57,679 bases of DNA from Labedella populi. GTDB lineage: Bacteria; Actinomycetota; Actinomycetes; Actinomycetales; Microbacteriaceae. Below are positions 1 through 9,509 of the stretch, in pieces (position 1 is the stretch's first letter; each line of letters starts with the position of its first letter). A program made the translations under genes and the position numbers. The notes under the pieces were generated by a model that ran no database searches, was not told where the DNA came from, and worked only from the letters and a program-made list of their open reading frames with translations. Location of the stretch: assembly GCF_004078655.1 (NCBI RefSeq), contig NZ_RZNC01000009.1, positions 1 through 57,679 on the forward strand, written 5' to 3'.

Positions 1-149
1 TCTGCTGGGCCCACCACCAAAACATCGACACCGGCCCCTGGCGCATCAGCACGCCCAACGGCGTCCCCCACGTGAGAGGACCGGCACACGTCGAATGGAC
101 GCACGCCACGAAATCGCGGGCTCGGCCGCCGCTTCCTGCTGCGGGCTGA
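1..149 (+). CDS. HNH endonuclease, DUF222 (13E12) family, 3' end only
   Basis: The window opens inside a gene whose last 48 codons read in the frame starting at base 3 and stop at TGA 147-149. The fragment contains CWAHHQNIDTGPW followed by NGVPHVRGP, which matches the end of the HNH domain and the conserved tail of DUF222 proteins. These are multi-copy nucleases of mycobacteria and Microbacteriaceae, often called 13E12 repeat proteins. The Cys and His-His would contribute to the metal site. Function in the cell is poorly known. The N-terminal DUF222 part lies outside the window, so completeness cannot be judged. Confidence 0.7.
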   Translation, partial: CWAHHQNIDTGPWRISTPNGVPHVRGPAHVEWTHATKSRARPPLPAAG

Positions 150-338
150 CTCGAGCGCCGAGACGACCCCGGCTCCAGCGTGCCCGCATTCCGGACCCCG
201 CAGCTCGACCCTGACGTGTGAAGCGCGGCGTCCGCACTCTCGGGCATCACCGACTCCCCGATACTCCTCCGATCCGGCACGTGCCGCGCGTCGAACACCA
301 TGCAGCGGGCGATCCGGCCCGCGGGTTCGGAGGCAGAC

Positions 339-2057
339 GTGACGAGGCGGGACAACAAGACCGGCGAGGTCGACTCGACCGGCACGGCTGGCACGGCGGG
401 CACGGCTGGCACGGCTGGCACGGCTGGCGCAACGGTCGGCACCAGCACGGCAGGCGCGACGCGAGGACCCCAGCACCCGTGGGTCTGGGCGGCGCTCGTC
501 GGTACCGTGAGCGCGGCCGTCTTCCTCGCCGTCGCCGAACTCGTGGCGCTCGTCGTCGCCCGGAACGGCAGCCCCATCCTCGCCGTCGGATCCTTCGTCA
601 TCGACATCGTCCCGCAGTGGGCGAAGGAGTTCGCCATCGCGACGTTCGGCGAATACGACAAGATCTTCCTGCTCGTCAGCCTCGGCATCGCGATCGTCAT
701 CGCCGCGGCCGTCGGAGGCGTGCTGCAGTACATCAAGCCACCGACCGGCCTCGTCATCATCGCGATCGCCGGCATCGCCGCCACGACCGCAACCGTCACC
801 CGCGCCGGCGCGACACCACTCGCGGCACTCCCCGGCATCCTCGGCACCCTCGGCGGCGGTGCGATCCTCCTGATCCTCGCCCGGCGCCTCCGCGCCTGGC
901 ACCGCGACGCGAAGACGGCGACGGCGACGGCGACGGGGGCGACGACGACGACCTCGCCTGCCGCCGGAACCCCCGCAGGCCGCGCCGCGCTCGACCGTCG
1001 TGGCTTCTTCCGCATCCTCGGCATCTCGGCAGCGGGAGCGGCCGTCGTGGGAGTCGGGTCACGCCTCGTGAACGTCGCCACGTCGTCGATCACCGCGATC
1101 CGCAACGCGGTCACCCTGCCTACGCCCTCGTCGACGGTCACGATCCCCGAAGGTGCCGAACTCGACATCGACGGCGTCTCCCCACTTTTCACCCCCAACG
1201 AGGACTTCTACCGCGTCGACACGGCGCTCACCGTCCCGACCGTCGATACGTCCACCTGGAGTCTCACCGTCTCGGGTCTCGTCGACGAACCGCTGACCTT
1301 CAGCTTCGATGACATCCTCGCCATGGACCTCCGCGAGTTCGTCGTCACACTCACGTGCGTGTCGAACGAGGTCGGCGGCGGGCTCGTCGGCAACGCCAGT
1401 TGGCTCGGCGTGCCGGTCCGCGAGATCCTCGCACAGGCGTCGCCGCAGTCCAGAGCCGACATGGTCCTCTCGCGCAGCGTAGACGGCTACACCGCGAGCA
1501 CGCCGCTCGCCTCCCTCACCGACGACAACCTCGACGCGATCCTCGCCGTCGGAATGAACGGCGAGCCCTTGCCGCTCGAGCACGGCTTCCCCGTGCGCAT
1601 GGTCGTACCGGGCCTCTACGGCTACGTCTCCGCGACGAAGTGGCTCACGGAGCTCAAGGTCACGACCTTCGCCGAGGACGACGCATACTGGACGCCCCGC
1701 GGCTACAGCGCCGAGGCGCCCATCAAGCTCTCCTCCCGCATCGACACCCCGCGCACGGGCAAACCCATTACCGCAGGGCCCACGAAGGTCGCGGGTATGG
1801 CCTGGGCGCAGTCCGTCGGAATCGACCTTGTCGAGGTGCGCATCGACGACGGCGACTGGCAGCCCGCCACGATGTCCTCGCCGATCAACGACGACACGTG
1901 GGTGCAGTGGTACGTCGACTGGGAGCCCGACGCTGGCTCGCACTACCTCGCGGTTCGCGCCACGGACAAAGCAGGCAACCTCCAGATCGAGGAACGCGCC
2001 CCCATCGCGCCCAACGGTTCGAGCGGCTGGCAGCGCGTCCTCGTCCAGGTGCAGTAG
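339..2057 (+). CDS. Membrane-anchored molybdopterin-dependent oxidoreductase, sulfite-oxidase fold
   Basis: The protein is about 572 aa, with start GTG at 339 chosen for the GGAGG five bases upstream; an ATG at 300 lacks such a site. Residues 15-40 are a low-complexity Gly-Thr-Ala stretch made by a 9-bp repeat. About four hydrophobic helices follow (roughly 48-75, 108-129, 137-157, 167-183), then a Ser/Thr/Ala linker. An internal Tat-like RRGFFRILGISAAGA at about 220-235 precedes the catalytic domain. That domain carries LTCVSNEVGG, whose Cys (about 340) is the expected Mo ligand, and a C-terminal Mo-co dimerisation domain. The enzyme should therefore sit outside the membrane. Substrate and electron acceptor cannot be told, and no haem subunit or Moco genes are nearby. 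Confidence 0.85.
   Translation: MTRRDNKTGEVDSTGTAGTAGTAGTAGTAGATVGTSTAGATRGPQHPWVWAALVGTVSAAVFLAVAELVALVVARNGSPILAVGSFVIDIVPQWAKEFAIATFGEYDKIFLLVSLGIAIVIAAAVGGVLQYIKPPTGLVIIAIAGIAATTATVTRAGATPLAALPGILGTLGGGAILLILARRLRAWHRDAKTATATATGATTTTSPAAGTPAGRAALDRRGFFRILGISAAGAAVVGVGSRLVNVATSSITAIRNAVTLPTPSSTVTIPEGAELDIDGVSPLFTPNEDFYRVDTALTVPTVDTSTWSLTVSGLVDEPLTFSFDDILAMDLREFVVTLTCVSNEVGGGLVGNASWLGVPVREILAQASPQSRADMVLSRSVDGYTASTPLASLTDDNLDAILAVGMNGEPLPLEHGFPVRMVVPGLYGYVSATKWLTELKVTTFAEDDAYWTPRGYSAEAPIKLSSRIDTPRTGKPITAGPTKVAGMAWAQSVGIDLVEVRIDDGDWQPATMSSPINDDTWVQWYVDWEPDAGSHYLAVRATDKAGNLQIEERAPIAPNGSSGWQRVLVQVQ
381..425 (+). repeat. 9-bp coding tandem repeat, 5 units
   Basis: Five nearly identical 9-bp units (GGCACGGCT) encode Gly-Thr-Ala repeats in the N-terminal tail of the molybdopterin oxidoreductase. 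Copy changes keep frame and would only change tail length. Confidence 0.9.
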
Positions 2058-2085
2058 CGCCTCTCGCCGATCGGGCACTCCTCCG

Positions 2086-2129
2086 ACGACGCGGCGGCCG
2101 CCACCTTCCGGCGACGGCCGCCGCGTCGT
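2086..2129. terminator. Hairpin between convergent genes
   Basis: A perfect 14-bp inverted repeat, ACGACGCGGCGGCC at 2086-2099 and its complement at 2116-2129, with a 16-base loop. It lies in the 86-base gap between the ends of the oxidoreductase gene and treZ. It has no T run, so it would act as a strong GC stem for either direction. Confidence 0.6.
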
Positions 2130-2143
2130 GCAGCCCAACCGGG

Positions 2144-3982
2144 CTAGCGGGCGAGGATCACTGCGGTACGCGGACCGACCTCGATGCCACGAGACCCGGC
2201 CGCGGACGCGGCGCTGTCGCTGCCGCCGTCCGCGTCCGAGAGAATCGCGTCGGTCGCGAGCAGCACCGTGCCCGCGACGTCGAACGACGCCGGCTGCTCG
2301 CCGAGGTTGACGACGATCGTGAGCTCGTCGGGCTCGGCCCCGCGGTGGATCACGAGGGTGCGTGCGGTCTCGTCGACGTCGACGCTCACACGTCCGAGTC
2401 GCGGATCCGTCAATTCCGGACGCTGCTTCCGCAGCGCGAGGAGCGCTCGGTAGAGCTCGAGCATGCGGGCGTGCGGGGCGTCGGAGCGGCCCGACGTCTC
2501 CGACGGGTACGGCTCGCTCCAGTCGAGCTTCGAGCGCGAGAACGTTTCGGGATCCTGCGGGTCCGGGACCACGTCGGGGTCCCAGCCCATCTTCTCGAAC
2601 TCGGCGATGCGCCCCTCGGCGGTCGCCTTCCCGAGCTCGGGCTCGGGGTGCGACGTGAAGAACTGCCAGGGCGTCGACGCCGCCCACTCCTCGCCCATGA
2701 AGAGCATCGGCGTGAACGGCGCCGTGAGAGTCAGGAGCGCCGCGATCGCAAGGCCGCCGTTGTCGACCGTCTCCGCGAGCCGGTCACCCGTCGCCCGGTT
2801 GCCGATCTGGTCATGGTCCTGATTGAACACCACGAGCTTCCAGGCGGGGGTGCGCTCGAGATCGATGGGCCGCCCATGCACACGACCCCGGAACGTCGAC
2901 AGCTCACGGGCGTGGAAGAACCCCTTCTCGAGAACGTCGCCGAGCGCGCTGAGCGATTCGAAGTCCTCGTAGTAGCCGGTCGTCTCACCGGACACGGCGA
3001 CATGCACGGCGTGGTGGAAGTCGTCGCTCCACTGCGCGGTGAGTCCGTAGCCGTGCGCCTCGCGCGAGCGGATGAGTCGCGGGTCGTTGAGGTCCGACTC
3101 CGCGATCAGAGTGAGGGGCCGTCCGACGTGCGCCGAGAGAACGTCGACCTCCTCGGCGATCTCCTCGAGGAGGTGCACGGCGCGGTGGTCGACGAGCGCG
3201 TGCACGGCGTCGAGCCGGAGCCCGTCGACGTGGAAGTCGCGCAGCCACATGAGGACGTTGTCGATGATGTACCGGCGGACCTCGTCCGAGTGCTCGCCGT
3301 CGAGGTTGACGGACGAACCCCACGTGTTCGCGTGCCCCTCGTGCAGATACGGGCCGAAGTTGGGCAGGTAGTTGCCGCTCGGGCCGAGGTGGTTGTAGAC
3401 GACGTCCTGGATGACCGCGAGTCCGCGCTCGTGGCATGCCTCGACGAAGCGCCGGTACGCCTCGGGCCCGCCGTACGTCTCCTGGACGGCGTACCAGAGC
3501 ACGCCGTCGTACCCCCAATTGTGCGTGCCGTTAAAGGCATTCACCGGGAGGATCTCCACCGCGTCGACGCCCAGTCCGACGAGGTGGTCGAGTCGATCGA
3601 TCGCGGAATCGAGGGTGCCCTGAGGGGTGAACGTGCCGATGTGCATCTCGTAGATGACCGCACCGGGCAACTGCCGGCCCGTCCACGCGGCGTCCGTCCA
3701 CTCGTGCGCGAGCGGGTCGTCGGTGCGACTGAGTCCGTGGACCCCGTCGGGCTGGCGGCGCGAGCGGGGGTCGGGCAGGGGCCTCGCCTCGGCGCTCGAC
3801 GGCTCCTTCGGGTCGACGTCGATGAGGAAGCCGTAATCGTTCCCCTCGGGTCCGGGCACCACGGGGGTCGCGGGTGTCCACCAGCCGTCGCCGTCCGCCC
3901 GCATCGGGAGACGGTCACCGTCGAGCTGGAGGACGACGTTGTTCGCCTTCGGGGCCCACACGTCGAAGATCGGTCGAGTCAT
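2144..3982 (-). CDS. treZ: Malto-oligosyltrehalose trehalohydrolase
   Basis: This 612-aa GH13 enzyme hydrolyses maltooligosyl-trehalose to free trehalose and a shortened maltodextrin, the last step of the TreY-TreZ pathway in the cytoplasm. An N-terminal CBM48-like segment (1-90) begins with [11 protein letters not shown]. The barrel shows [10 protein letters not shown] (111-120), [10 protein letters not shown] with nucleophile Asp258, LIAESDLND with acid/base Glu295, and NQDHDQIGN (387-395) with the third carboxylate. Length is normal for TreZ. It lies 56 bases after treY on the same strand and is probably cotranscribed. The ATG at 3982 fits the family N-terminus, although the ribosome site is weak (AGGAAG about 11 bases upstream). 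Confidence 0.96.
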   Translation of the reverse strand: MTRPIFDVWAPKANNVVLQLDGDRLPMRADGDGWWTPATPVVPGPEGNDYGFLIDVDPKEPSSAEARPLPDPRSRRQPDGVHGLSRTDDPLAHEWTDAAWTGRQLPGAVIYEMHIGTFTPQGTLDSAIDRLDHLVGLGVDAVEILPVNAFNGTHNWGYDGVLWYAVQETYGGPEAYRRFVEACHERGLAVIQDVVYNHLGPSGNYLPNFGPYLHEGHANTWGSSVNLDGEHSDEVRRYIIDNVLMWLRDFHVDGLRLDAVHALVDHRAVHLLEEIAEEVDVLSAHVGRPLTLIAESDLNDPRLIRSREAHGYGLTAQWSDDFHHAVHVAVSGETTGYYEDFESLSALGDVLEKGFFHARELSTFRGRVHGRPIDLERTPAWKLVVFNQDHDQIGNRATGDRLAETVDNGGLAIAALLTLTAPFTPMLFMGEEWAASTPWQFFTSHPEPELGKATAEGRIAEFEKMGWDPDVVPDPQDPETFSRSKLDWSEPYPSETSGRSDAPHARMLELYRALLALRKQRPELTDPRLGRVSVDVDETARTLVIHRGAEPDELTIVVNLGEQPASFDVAGTVLLATDAILSDADGGSDSAASAAGSRGIEVGPRTAVILAR

Positions 3983-4038
3983 CGGAGTTCTGCTTCCTGG
4001 GTCAGGTGCTGGCTGGGGGCGTTCATGCTCGGGTCTCG

Positions 4039-6558
4039 CTACTCGGCCGTCGTGTCGACCGGCGCGAGGAGCGCGACGGGCAGGACGTCGAGCAGCGCGG
4101 CGACCTCCTCGACGCCGTCGACGGCGCGACCGGTGAGAGCATCGACGTACGCACCGGCGGGGATGCTGACGGTCGTGTCACCCCAACCGCCGCGCGCGAC
4201 GAGCCCGAGGGGAAGACGCGTCGCAAGGGCGATCGCGCCACCGTAGTCGACCGCGACGAGATGGCCGGCTGCCTCGCCCGAGACCGGAAGCGGCGTGTAG
4301 GAGCCGAAGAGCTCCGGACGATCACGGCGGAGCCGGAGCGCCGACGCGGTGACCAGCAGCTTCGCGGCTCCTGAGTCGTCGACGGCGGGGACGGCACCGC
4401 CGTCGATCTCCGCGAGCAGGCGACGCCGGTGACCGTAGTCGACCGGCCGACGGTTGTCGGGGTCGACGAGGGAGAGGTCCCAGAGCTCGCTGCCCTGGTA
4501 GACGTCCGGCACTCCGGGACCCGTGAGCTGCAGCAGCTTCGCACCGAGCGAGTTGCTCCGGCCGGCCGCGAGCACACGATCCACGACCTGCTCGATGATG
4601 CCGCGCAGCTTCTCGTGATCGATCGCCGCGTCGACGAACGCGTGCATCGCCGTCTCGAACGCCTCGTCCGGGGCCGTCCACGCCGTGGACGTCTCCGCCT
4701 CGCGGGAGGCCTTCTCCGCGTACGCGTGCAGCCGTCCGCGGTACTCGGCGAGCGCGGCCTCGGACTCGAGCACGACGTCGGACGGCCAGGACCCGACGAT
4801 CGCCTGCGCGAGCAGGTTGTCGAACGGCCCGTCGGGAGTTCCGGCGATCTCGCGCATCGCGTCGAGAGCGAACGCCCACTCCTCGGGGATCTCGGCGAGC
4901 ACCGAGATCCGGGCGCGCACGTCTTCGCTCCGCTTCGTGTCGTGCGTCGACAGCGTCGTCATGCTGAGGGGCAGGTTCTCGAGGCGGTCGAGCTGCCGCT
5001 CGTGGAATTCGGCCACGTCGACGGAGAACTCGTCGGGTTCGGCGCCGACCTCCGTGAGGGTCGTGAGCCGCGTCCAGCGGTAAAAGGACCGGTCCTCCAC
5101 TCCCTTCGCCATCACCATGCCGGAGGTCTGCTGGAAGCGCTTCGCGACATCGGTCGTGGGCTCGGCGAGCACGGGCACGAGGCGGTCGATCGCCTCGGTG
5201 AGCTCGGGACGGCGACGCTTCGCCTCGTCGGCCGACGCGTGCAGGTTCTCGATGCCGTCCGTGTACGTTTCGGTCGGCGCCTCGCCCTCGACGGGCGCCG
5301 CGAGGTAGGAGCGGTAGACGGGGAAGCACGCGAGCAGCTCCGCGATCGCCTCGTGCGCGTCGTCGCTGTCTGCGTCGGGTCCGGTTCCGGCGTCCGCCGT
5401 TCCGAGCACCTGAGCCGACTCGCGCGCGAGGCGCGCGACCTCGGAGCCGAGGATCCCGTCGGTCACCTCGCGCTTGCCGTCGTGAACCATGTCGCGCCAG
5501 TCGACGGGTCGAGCATCGTGACCGCGCAGCCGCGTGTCGAGGGCGTCGAGCGCCTCCTCGCCGGCGGGGTCGACGAAGAGGCGGTCGATCGACGCGAGCG
5601 CGTCGTACCCCGTCGTCCCCTCGGTCTTCCAGTGCGCCGGCATCCGCTCGGCGACGCTGCGCCCCTCCTCATCCGTGTGGCGGGCGAGGATCTTCTCGAT
5701 CAGGACGTACGCACCACCGGTCGCCTCGGCGAGAGCGTCGAGGTACGCGCCGGGGTCGCGGAGCCCGTCCGGATGGTCGGCGCGCACACCGTCGGCGATG
5801 CCGTCGCGGATCCAGCCGACGATCGTCTCGTGCGACTCGGCGAAGACCCAGGGGATCTCGACCCGGATCGCGGCGAGCGTGTTGACGGCGAAGAACCGGC
5901 GGTAGTTGAGCTCGCTATCGGCACGGCGCCAGTTGACGAGCTCGTATGACTGTCCCGCGTGCACCGCGACGGGATCGGAATCCGCACCCTGCGGCGCCGT
6001 GCCCTCGGCGACCGGGTACTCGGTGTCGTAGTAGAAGAGGCGCAGGGCGCTCGAACCCGATTCGTCCTCGACGGTCTTGAGCGTGAGCTTGCCGAGCTCG
6101 CCGCCCTCATCGGCGGGGTCGTCGTCGCCGAGGACCGGGATGCGCAGCTTCCCGCCGCCGAAGTCCCAGTCGACGTCGAACGCCTCGGCGTACCGGGAGT
6201 CGCGCCCTTTCTCGAGCACGTCCCACCACCAGACGCTCTGGACGGGGGTCGCGACGCCCACGTGGTTCGGCACGATATCGACGAGCACGCCGAGGTCACG
6301 CTTGCGCGCCGCGCTCGAGAAGGCTCGCAGTCCCTCGTCGCCGCCGCGATCCGGGTCGACGAGCGAGTGGTCGGTCACGTCATAGCCGTGGTTCGAGCCC
6401 TTCTCGGCCTGAAGGATCGGGGAGAGGTAGACCCAGTCGGCGCCGAGCGATGCGATGTAGTCGGTCAGCTCGGCCGCCGCGTTCAGATCGAAGCCCTCGT
6501 GGATCTGCAGGCGATACGTCGAACGGGGAGCGCGGAGAACGTGGCGAGGAGCGGGCAT
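4039..6558 (-). CDS. treY: Malto-oligosyltrehalose synthase
   Basis: This 839-aa GH13 enzyme converts the reducing-end alpha-1,4 bond of a maltodextrin into the alpha,alpha-1,1 bond of a trehalosyl end. The N-terminus [13 protein letters not shown] is diagnostic of Tre[21 protein letters not shown] (41-60) and VDIVPNHVG (93-101) are barrel motifs. [13 protein letters not shown] holds the nucleophile Asp261, YVLIEKI holds Glu288, and [14 protein letters not shown] is the TreY-specific late motif. Length is usual for the family. It precedes treZ and should form an operon with it. The usual third partner, glgX, is not adjacent but at 29546-31750, same strand. Confidence 0.96.
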   Translation of the reverse strand: MPAPRHVLRAPRSTYRLQIHEGFDLNAAAELTDYIASLGADWVYLSPILQAEKGSNHGYDVTDHSLVDPDRGGDEGLRAFSSAARKRDLGVLVDIVPNHVGVATPVQSVWWWDVLEKGRDSRYAEAFDVDWDFGGGKLRIPVLGDDDPADEGGELGKLTLKTVEDESGSSALRLFYYDTEYPVAEGTAPQGADSDPVAVHAGQSYELVNWRRADSELNYRRFFAVNTLAAIRVEIPWVFAESHETIVGWIRDGIADGVRADHPDGLRDPGAYLDALAEATGGAYVLIEKILARHTDEEGRSVAERMPAHWKTEGTTGYDALASIDRLFVDPAGEEALDALDTRLRGHDARPVDWRDMVHDGKREVTDGILGSEVARLARESAQVLGTADAGTGPDADSDDAHEAIAELLACFPVYRSYLAAPVEGEAPTETYTDGIENLHASADEAKRRRPELTEAIDRLVPVLAEPTTDVAKRFQQTSGMVMAKGVEDRSFYRWTRLTTLTEVGAEPDEFSVDVAEFHERQLDRLENLPLSMTTLSTHDTKRSEDVRARISVLAEIPEEWAFALDAMREIAGTPDGPFDNLLAQAIVGSWPSDVVLESEAALAEYRGRLHAYAEKASREAETSTAWTAPDEAFETAMHAFVDAAIDHEKLRGIIEQVVDRVLAAGRSNSLGAKLLQLTGPGVPDVYQGSELWDLSLVDPDNRRPVDYGHRRRLLAEIDGGAVPAVDDSGAAKLLVTASALRLRRDRPELFGSYTPLPVSGEAAGHLVAVDYGGAIALATRLPLGLVARGGWGDTTVSIPAGAYVDALTGRAVDGVEEVAALLDVLPVALLAPVDTTAE

Positions 6559-6620
6559 GCCCCCATCCTGCCGGTCGGAAACGGTGTGGCGCGGGGACTT
6601 GCGCTCACGGCATCCGTCCC

Positions 6621-7733
6621 TCAGGGTTCGACAGGCGCGCTCGGCGTGGAAGCCGGCGCCGGAGACGGAGACTCGGGAGACGGAGACTCGGGCACGACCG
6701 GCGCCGGCTGCGATCCGCTTTCCCCGTCCTTCTCCGTCGCGCAGGTCTCGTGGCCTCCCGCGAGCGGCTGCACCGCATCGAACGGCGGTGCCGGAGTTTC
6801 GAAGGTCGCGGGGTCGGGAACCACGTCACCGTCGCCGAAGCGCGCGTGGAAGAGCGGGAAGACGTTCCATCCCGATCCGGGATTCGTGTCCGGATTGGGC
6901 ACGAGCGCGGTTTCGACGCCCTCGTCGTAGGCGATGAGCCAATCGTCGCTCCCGCCCGAACCGACGGCGAGAGGGTGGCCGTCCTGGTCGAAGAGCTGCA
7001 CCCCGACGAGCGGCGCACCCGCGCAGTCGTAGGCGAAGACGTTCGTGACCTGTGCGCCGTTCGCGCTGAGCTCCTGCGGGGCGACCTCGATCTCGTCGTA
7101 CGCGTAGCTCGCACCGATCCCCGCACGGAAGGACGCCTCCGCGACGAGACCGGGGAGTGCCAAGATCGCGACGACGCTCACCACGGTCTTCGCGATCCGC
7201 AGCCACGCCCAGGGCAACCACCGCCCACGGCCCCACTGCACACTCACGACGACGACTCCGGCGAGAAGGAGCCAGCCGGTCAGCTCCGTGGGCAGCGGGC
7301 CGAGAGCACCGAACATGAAGACGATTGCGAACACGACCCAGCCGCGCAGCACCCACCAGGCCGGTCGGAGCGTGACGAGGAAGTCGAGCACGGCCGCGAC
7401 GGCCGCGTTCCCGCGGCGCTCCTGCACCCACGCCGAACCGTTTCTCCACATGCGTTTGAAGCCGCCGAACCACTCGTCGTCGGGGCGGCGGGAGTCACGC
7501 GGGGGCAGGCCGGCGGCGGCGCGCAACTCGTCCGCGTACTCGCGGGCATCGCCGAGCGGTTCGCCGGAGTCCTCGCGCTGCTCGATGAGGTCGGCCTCGA
7601 GCCCGTCGACGAGCTCCTCGACCTCGTCCGGCGGGAGGTCGTCGAGGTGGGAGCGGACCGCGGCAGCGAAGCGAGCGACGTCATCGTCGTGCGCCGCGTC
7701 GACACCACCGTCGAAGGTGTTCGTTGTCGTCAT
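6621..7733 (-). CDS. HAAS-domain membrane protein partnered with PadR
   Basis: This 370-aa protein has N-terminal helices with LPPDEVEELVDGLEADL and a downstream REYADELRAAAGLP, the pattern of HAAS-type (DUF1700-like) domains that accompany PadR regulators. About three membrane helices lie at roughly 118-150, 152-165 and 175-205. A probably extracellular domain follows and ends in a Pro/Ser/Glu-rich tail (about 335-370). The start codon overlaps the stop of the PadR gene (ATGA at 7730-7733), so the two are translationally coupled. Such pairs are common in Firmicutes and Actinobacteria, but the molecular role of the membrane partner is not settled. Confidence 0.7.
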   Translation of the reverse strand: MTTTNTFDGGVDAAHDDDVARFAAAVRSHLDDLPPDEVEELVDGLEADLIEQREDSGEPLGDAREYADELRAAAGLPPRDSRRPDDEWFGGFKRMWRNGSAWVQERRGNAAVAAVLDFLVTLRPAWWVLRGWVVFAIVFMFGALGPLPTELTGWLLLAGVVVVSVQWGRGRWLPWAWLRIAKTVVSVVAILALPGLVAEASFRAGIGASYAYDEIEVAPQELSANGAQVTNVFAYDCAGAPLVGVQLFDQDGHPLAVGSGGSDDWLIAYDEGVETALVPNPDTNPGSGWNVFPLFHARFGDGDVVPDPATFETPAPPFDAVQPLAGGHETCATEKDGESGSQPAPVVPESPSPESPSPAPASTPSAPVEP

Positions 7734-8086
7734 CGTGCTACTCCGATCGAGGGGATCGTGTCGGCGGGGTTCCCGGCGATCACGCGAGTGAGGGTGGCGG
7801 AGAAGTCGGTCCAGGCGGTGCGCTGCTCGGCGAGGAGCTCTCGGCCCTCGCGGTTGATGCCGTAGTACTTGCGGTGCGGCCCGCCGTCCGATGGCACGAC
7901 GTACGTCGTGAGCGCTCCGGCGGCATACAGCCGGCGGAGGGTGCCGTAGACCGACGCCTCCCCGACCTCGTCGAGTCCGGCGGCGCGTAACCGCCGGACC
8001 ACGTCGTACCCGTAGCCGTCGTCCTGCTCGATGACGGCGAGTACCGCCGCGTCGAGCACCCCCTTGAGGAGCTGTGTGGTGTCCAT
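7730..8086 (-). CDS. PadR-family transcriptional regulator
   Basis: This 118-aa winged-helix regulator begins MDTTQLLKGVLDAAVLAVIEQ and carries GYGYDVVRRLRAAGL, EASVYGTLRRLYAAGALT and GPHRKYYGI, the standard PadR signature with the conserved Tyr residues. ATG 8086 is chosen because AGGAGG sits six bases upstream; a longer open frame to 8122 has no such site. It is coupled to the HAAS membrane protein and probably represses both genes from the repeat pair at 8100-8128. Confidence 0.9.
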   Translation of the reverse strand: MDTTQLLKGVLDAAVLAVIEQDDGYGYDVVRRLRAAGLDEVGEASVYGTLRRLYAAGALTTYVVPSDGGPHRKYYGINREGRELLAEQRTAWTDFSATLTRVIAGNPADTIPSIGVAR

Positions 8087-8099
8087 AGAACCTCCTGCG

Positions 8100-8128
8100 A
8101 TGCACGGTACCACGGAATGCACAGTACC
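8100..8128 (-). promoter_or_regulatory. Direct-repeat candidate operator before padR
   Basis: Two copies of ATGCACRGTACC on the + strand (8100-8111 and 8117-8128), 17 bases apart and just upstream of the ribosome site of the padR gene. PadR proteins usually autoregulate from such sites. The assignment rests on position and repetition only. Confidence 0.45.
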
Positions 8129-8195
8129 GCGAGGAACGCGGATGTGGGTGTCACTGCAGGCCGTCGGAAGCGGAGCACGACCGGCGGAGTCGCGC

Positions 8196-8220
8196 TGTAG
8201 ATTGAATATATTTATTGGGA
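8196..8220 (+). promoter_or_regulatory. A+T-rich promoter/operator before the mannan regulator
   Basis: TTGAATATATTTATTG at 8202-8217 is an A+T island in otherwise GC-rich DNA. TATATT can serve as a -10 box, with GAAGGA as the ribosome site before GTG 8244. It resembles the A+T segments before the GH125 operon and before the secreted GH76 gene. Confidence 0.4.
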
Positions 8221-8243
8221 CGGCTCTCGAGAAGGACGGTCAC

Positions 8244-9347
8244 GTGCTCTATCGCCAGGTGTACGACGCGCTCCGCGCCCGTATCGTGGACGGCCGCTAC
8301 GCCGTGGGCGACAAGCTGCCCTCCGAGGCCGAGCTGTCCGAGGAGTACTCGGTCAGCGCGATCACCGTGAAGCGGGCCCTCGACCTCCTCCGCACCGACG
8401 GGTTCATCGTGCGCCGACCGCGACTTGGAACGTTCGTGACGAGCGCGACCCCGAACGGGACGACGCCGACGGAACCTGCTCCGCGCACCCGCCCGCTTAT
8501 CGGGTGCGTCGTCACGAACTTCGACGACACCTTCGGCAGCCGCGTCGTCGAGGGGCTCCTCTCCGGGGCCGGCGTCGACGATCCCGTCATCCTCATGCGG
8601 TCGATGGGCGATCACGATCTCGAGGACGCGAGCATCCGCTCGCTCATCGACTCGGGGGTCTCGGGTCTCGTCCTGCAGCCGAGTTCCTCCGAGTTCATCC
8701 CACCGGCGGCGCTCGAACTCGTCACCCGGCGCTTCCCGCTCGTCATCCTCGACCGCGTCTTCGACGGCATCCCCGTCTCAGCGGTCCGCTCCGACAACCT
8801 CGCCGGAGCCATGAGCGCCACCGAGCATCTGCTCACCCTCGGGCACCGCAGCGTGGGATTCCTGAGCGCGGCGAGCCATGTCTCCTCGAGCGAGGAGCGA
8901 CGGAACGGCTGGGTGCACGCGCACGCGGCCTTCCACCGCCCCCTCGACGACACGGCCGAACTGCGCACGCTCGACTCGACCATCCCGGGCAGCACGACGA
9001 GCGCCGAGGACGACATCCAGCGGATCGTGGCCTTCGTCCGCGAGCACCCCCATGTCACCGCGTACCTCGCGGCGGAGTACAACATCGCATTGCTCTTGCG
9101 TGAAGCCTGCCGCCGGCTCGGGCTGAGCATCCCCGACGACGTCTCCGTCGTCTGCTTCGACCACCCGGATGCCGCCTTCGACGCGAGCCTCTTCCGCTTC
9201 ACGCACGTGCGCCAGCAGCAGAGCGCCATCGGCGAGCGCGCGATCGACGCCGTGCGGGCGCAGATCGCCGCCCCCGGCTCGATCGAGAAGGTGCTGCTCC
9301 CGACGGAGCTCGTGCTCGGCGCCTCGACGGCCCCGCCCCGCGCCTGA
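8244..9347 (+). CDS. GntR/LacI hybrid (AraR-like) sugar-responsive regulator of the mannan locus
   Basis: The 367-aa protein joins a GntR winged helix (1-70: VYDALRARIVDGRYAVGDKLPSEAELSEEY, then VSAITVKRALDLL) to a LacI-type periplasmic-binding-protein domain (about 80-365), which includes PDDVSVVCFDHPDAAF. This architecture is known from AraR, where the C-terminal domain binds a sugar and releases DNA. GTG 8244 is supported by GAAGGA six bases upstream and by the family N-terminus LYRQVYDAL. It faces the GH76/ABC/GH125 operon end to end, so it is the obvious candidate sensor of manno-oligosaccharides or mannose (inference). Confidence 0.88.
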   Translation: MLYRQVYDALRARIVDGRYAVGDKLPSEAELSEEYSVSAITVKRALDLLRTDGFIVRRPRLGTFVTSATPNGTTPTEPAPRTRPLIGCVVTNFDDTFGSRVVEGLLSGAGVDDPVILMRSMGDHDLEDASIRSLIDSGVSGLVLQPSSSEFIPPAALELVTRRFPLVILDRVFDGIPVSAVRSDNLAGAMSATEHLLTLGHRSVGFLSAASHVSSSEERRNGWVHAHAAFHRPLDDTAELRTLDSTIPGSTTSAEDDIQRIVAFVREHPHVTAYLAAEYNIALLLREACRRLGLSIPDDVSVVCFDHPDAAFDASLFRFTHVRQQQSAIGERAIDAVRAQIAAPGSIEKVLLPTELVLGASTAPPRA

Positions 9348-9382
9348 GTCACTCGCCACCCCGCTTCCCCTGTCCCCACGCA

Positions 9383-9452
9383 GCATTTGCGTACGCAACT
9401 GCCGACGGCGGGTGGAATTTCACCCGCAGGAGCGAGTTGCGTACGCAAATGC
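9383..9452. repeat. Nested perfect palindrome, 18-bp arms
   Basis: GCATTTGCGTACGCAACT at 9383-9400 is perfectly inverted at 9435-9452. Each arm itself holds the palindrome TTGCGTACGCAA. Between them lies a second 7-bp hairpin (GCGGGTG 9408-9414, CACCCGC 9421-9427). It occupies the gap between the convergent ends of the regulator gene and the GH76 gene, so a bidirectional terminator is plausible. Confidence 0.85.
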
Positions 9453-9509
9453 CGGAGAGGGGTGGGTTCCGGGCGGTGGGGAGGGGTGAGGTGGGGAGGG
9501 GGATCGGGG

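Noticed and set aside
46-237. 63-codon minus-strand frame at the left edge
   Set aside because: It is antisense to the HNH nuclease tail, is Arg-rich and has no ribosome site.
1059-2687. Very long open frames opposite or beside real genes (for example 1059-2687 minus, 1355-4246 plus, 12099-14498 minus)
   Set aside because: These are GC-driven shadow frames with Arg/Ala/Pro-rich products and no domains; the real genes in other frames have clear motifs.
9383-9452. Promoter operator for the mannan operon
   Set aside because: The element lies between convergent 3' ends with no promoter to control, so operator function is only a side possibility.
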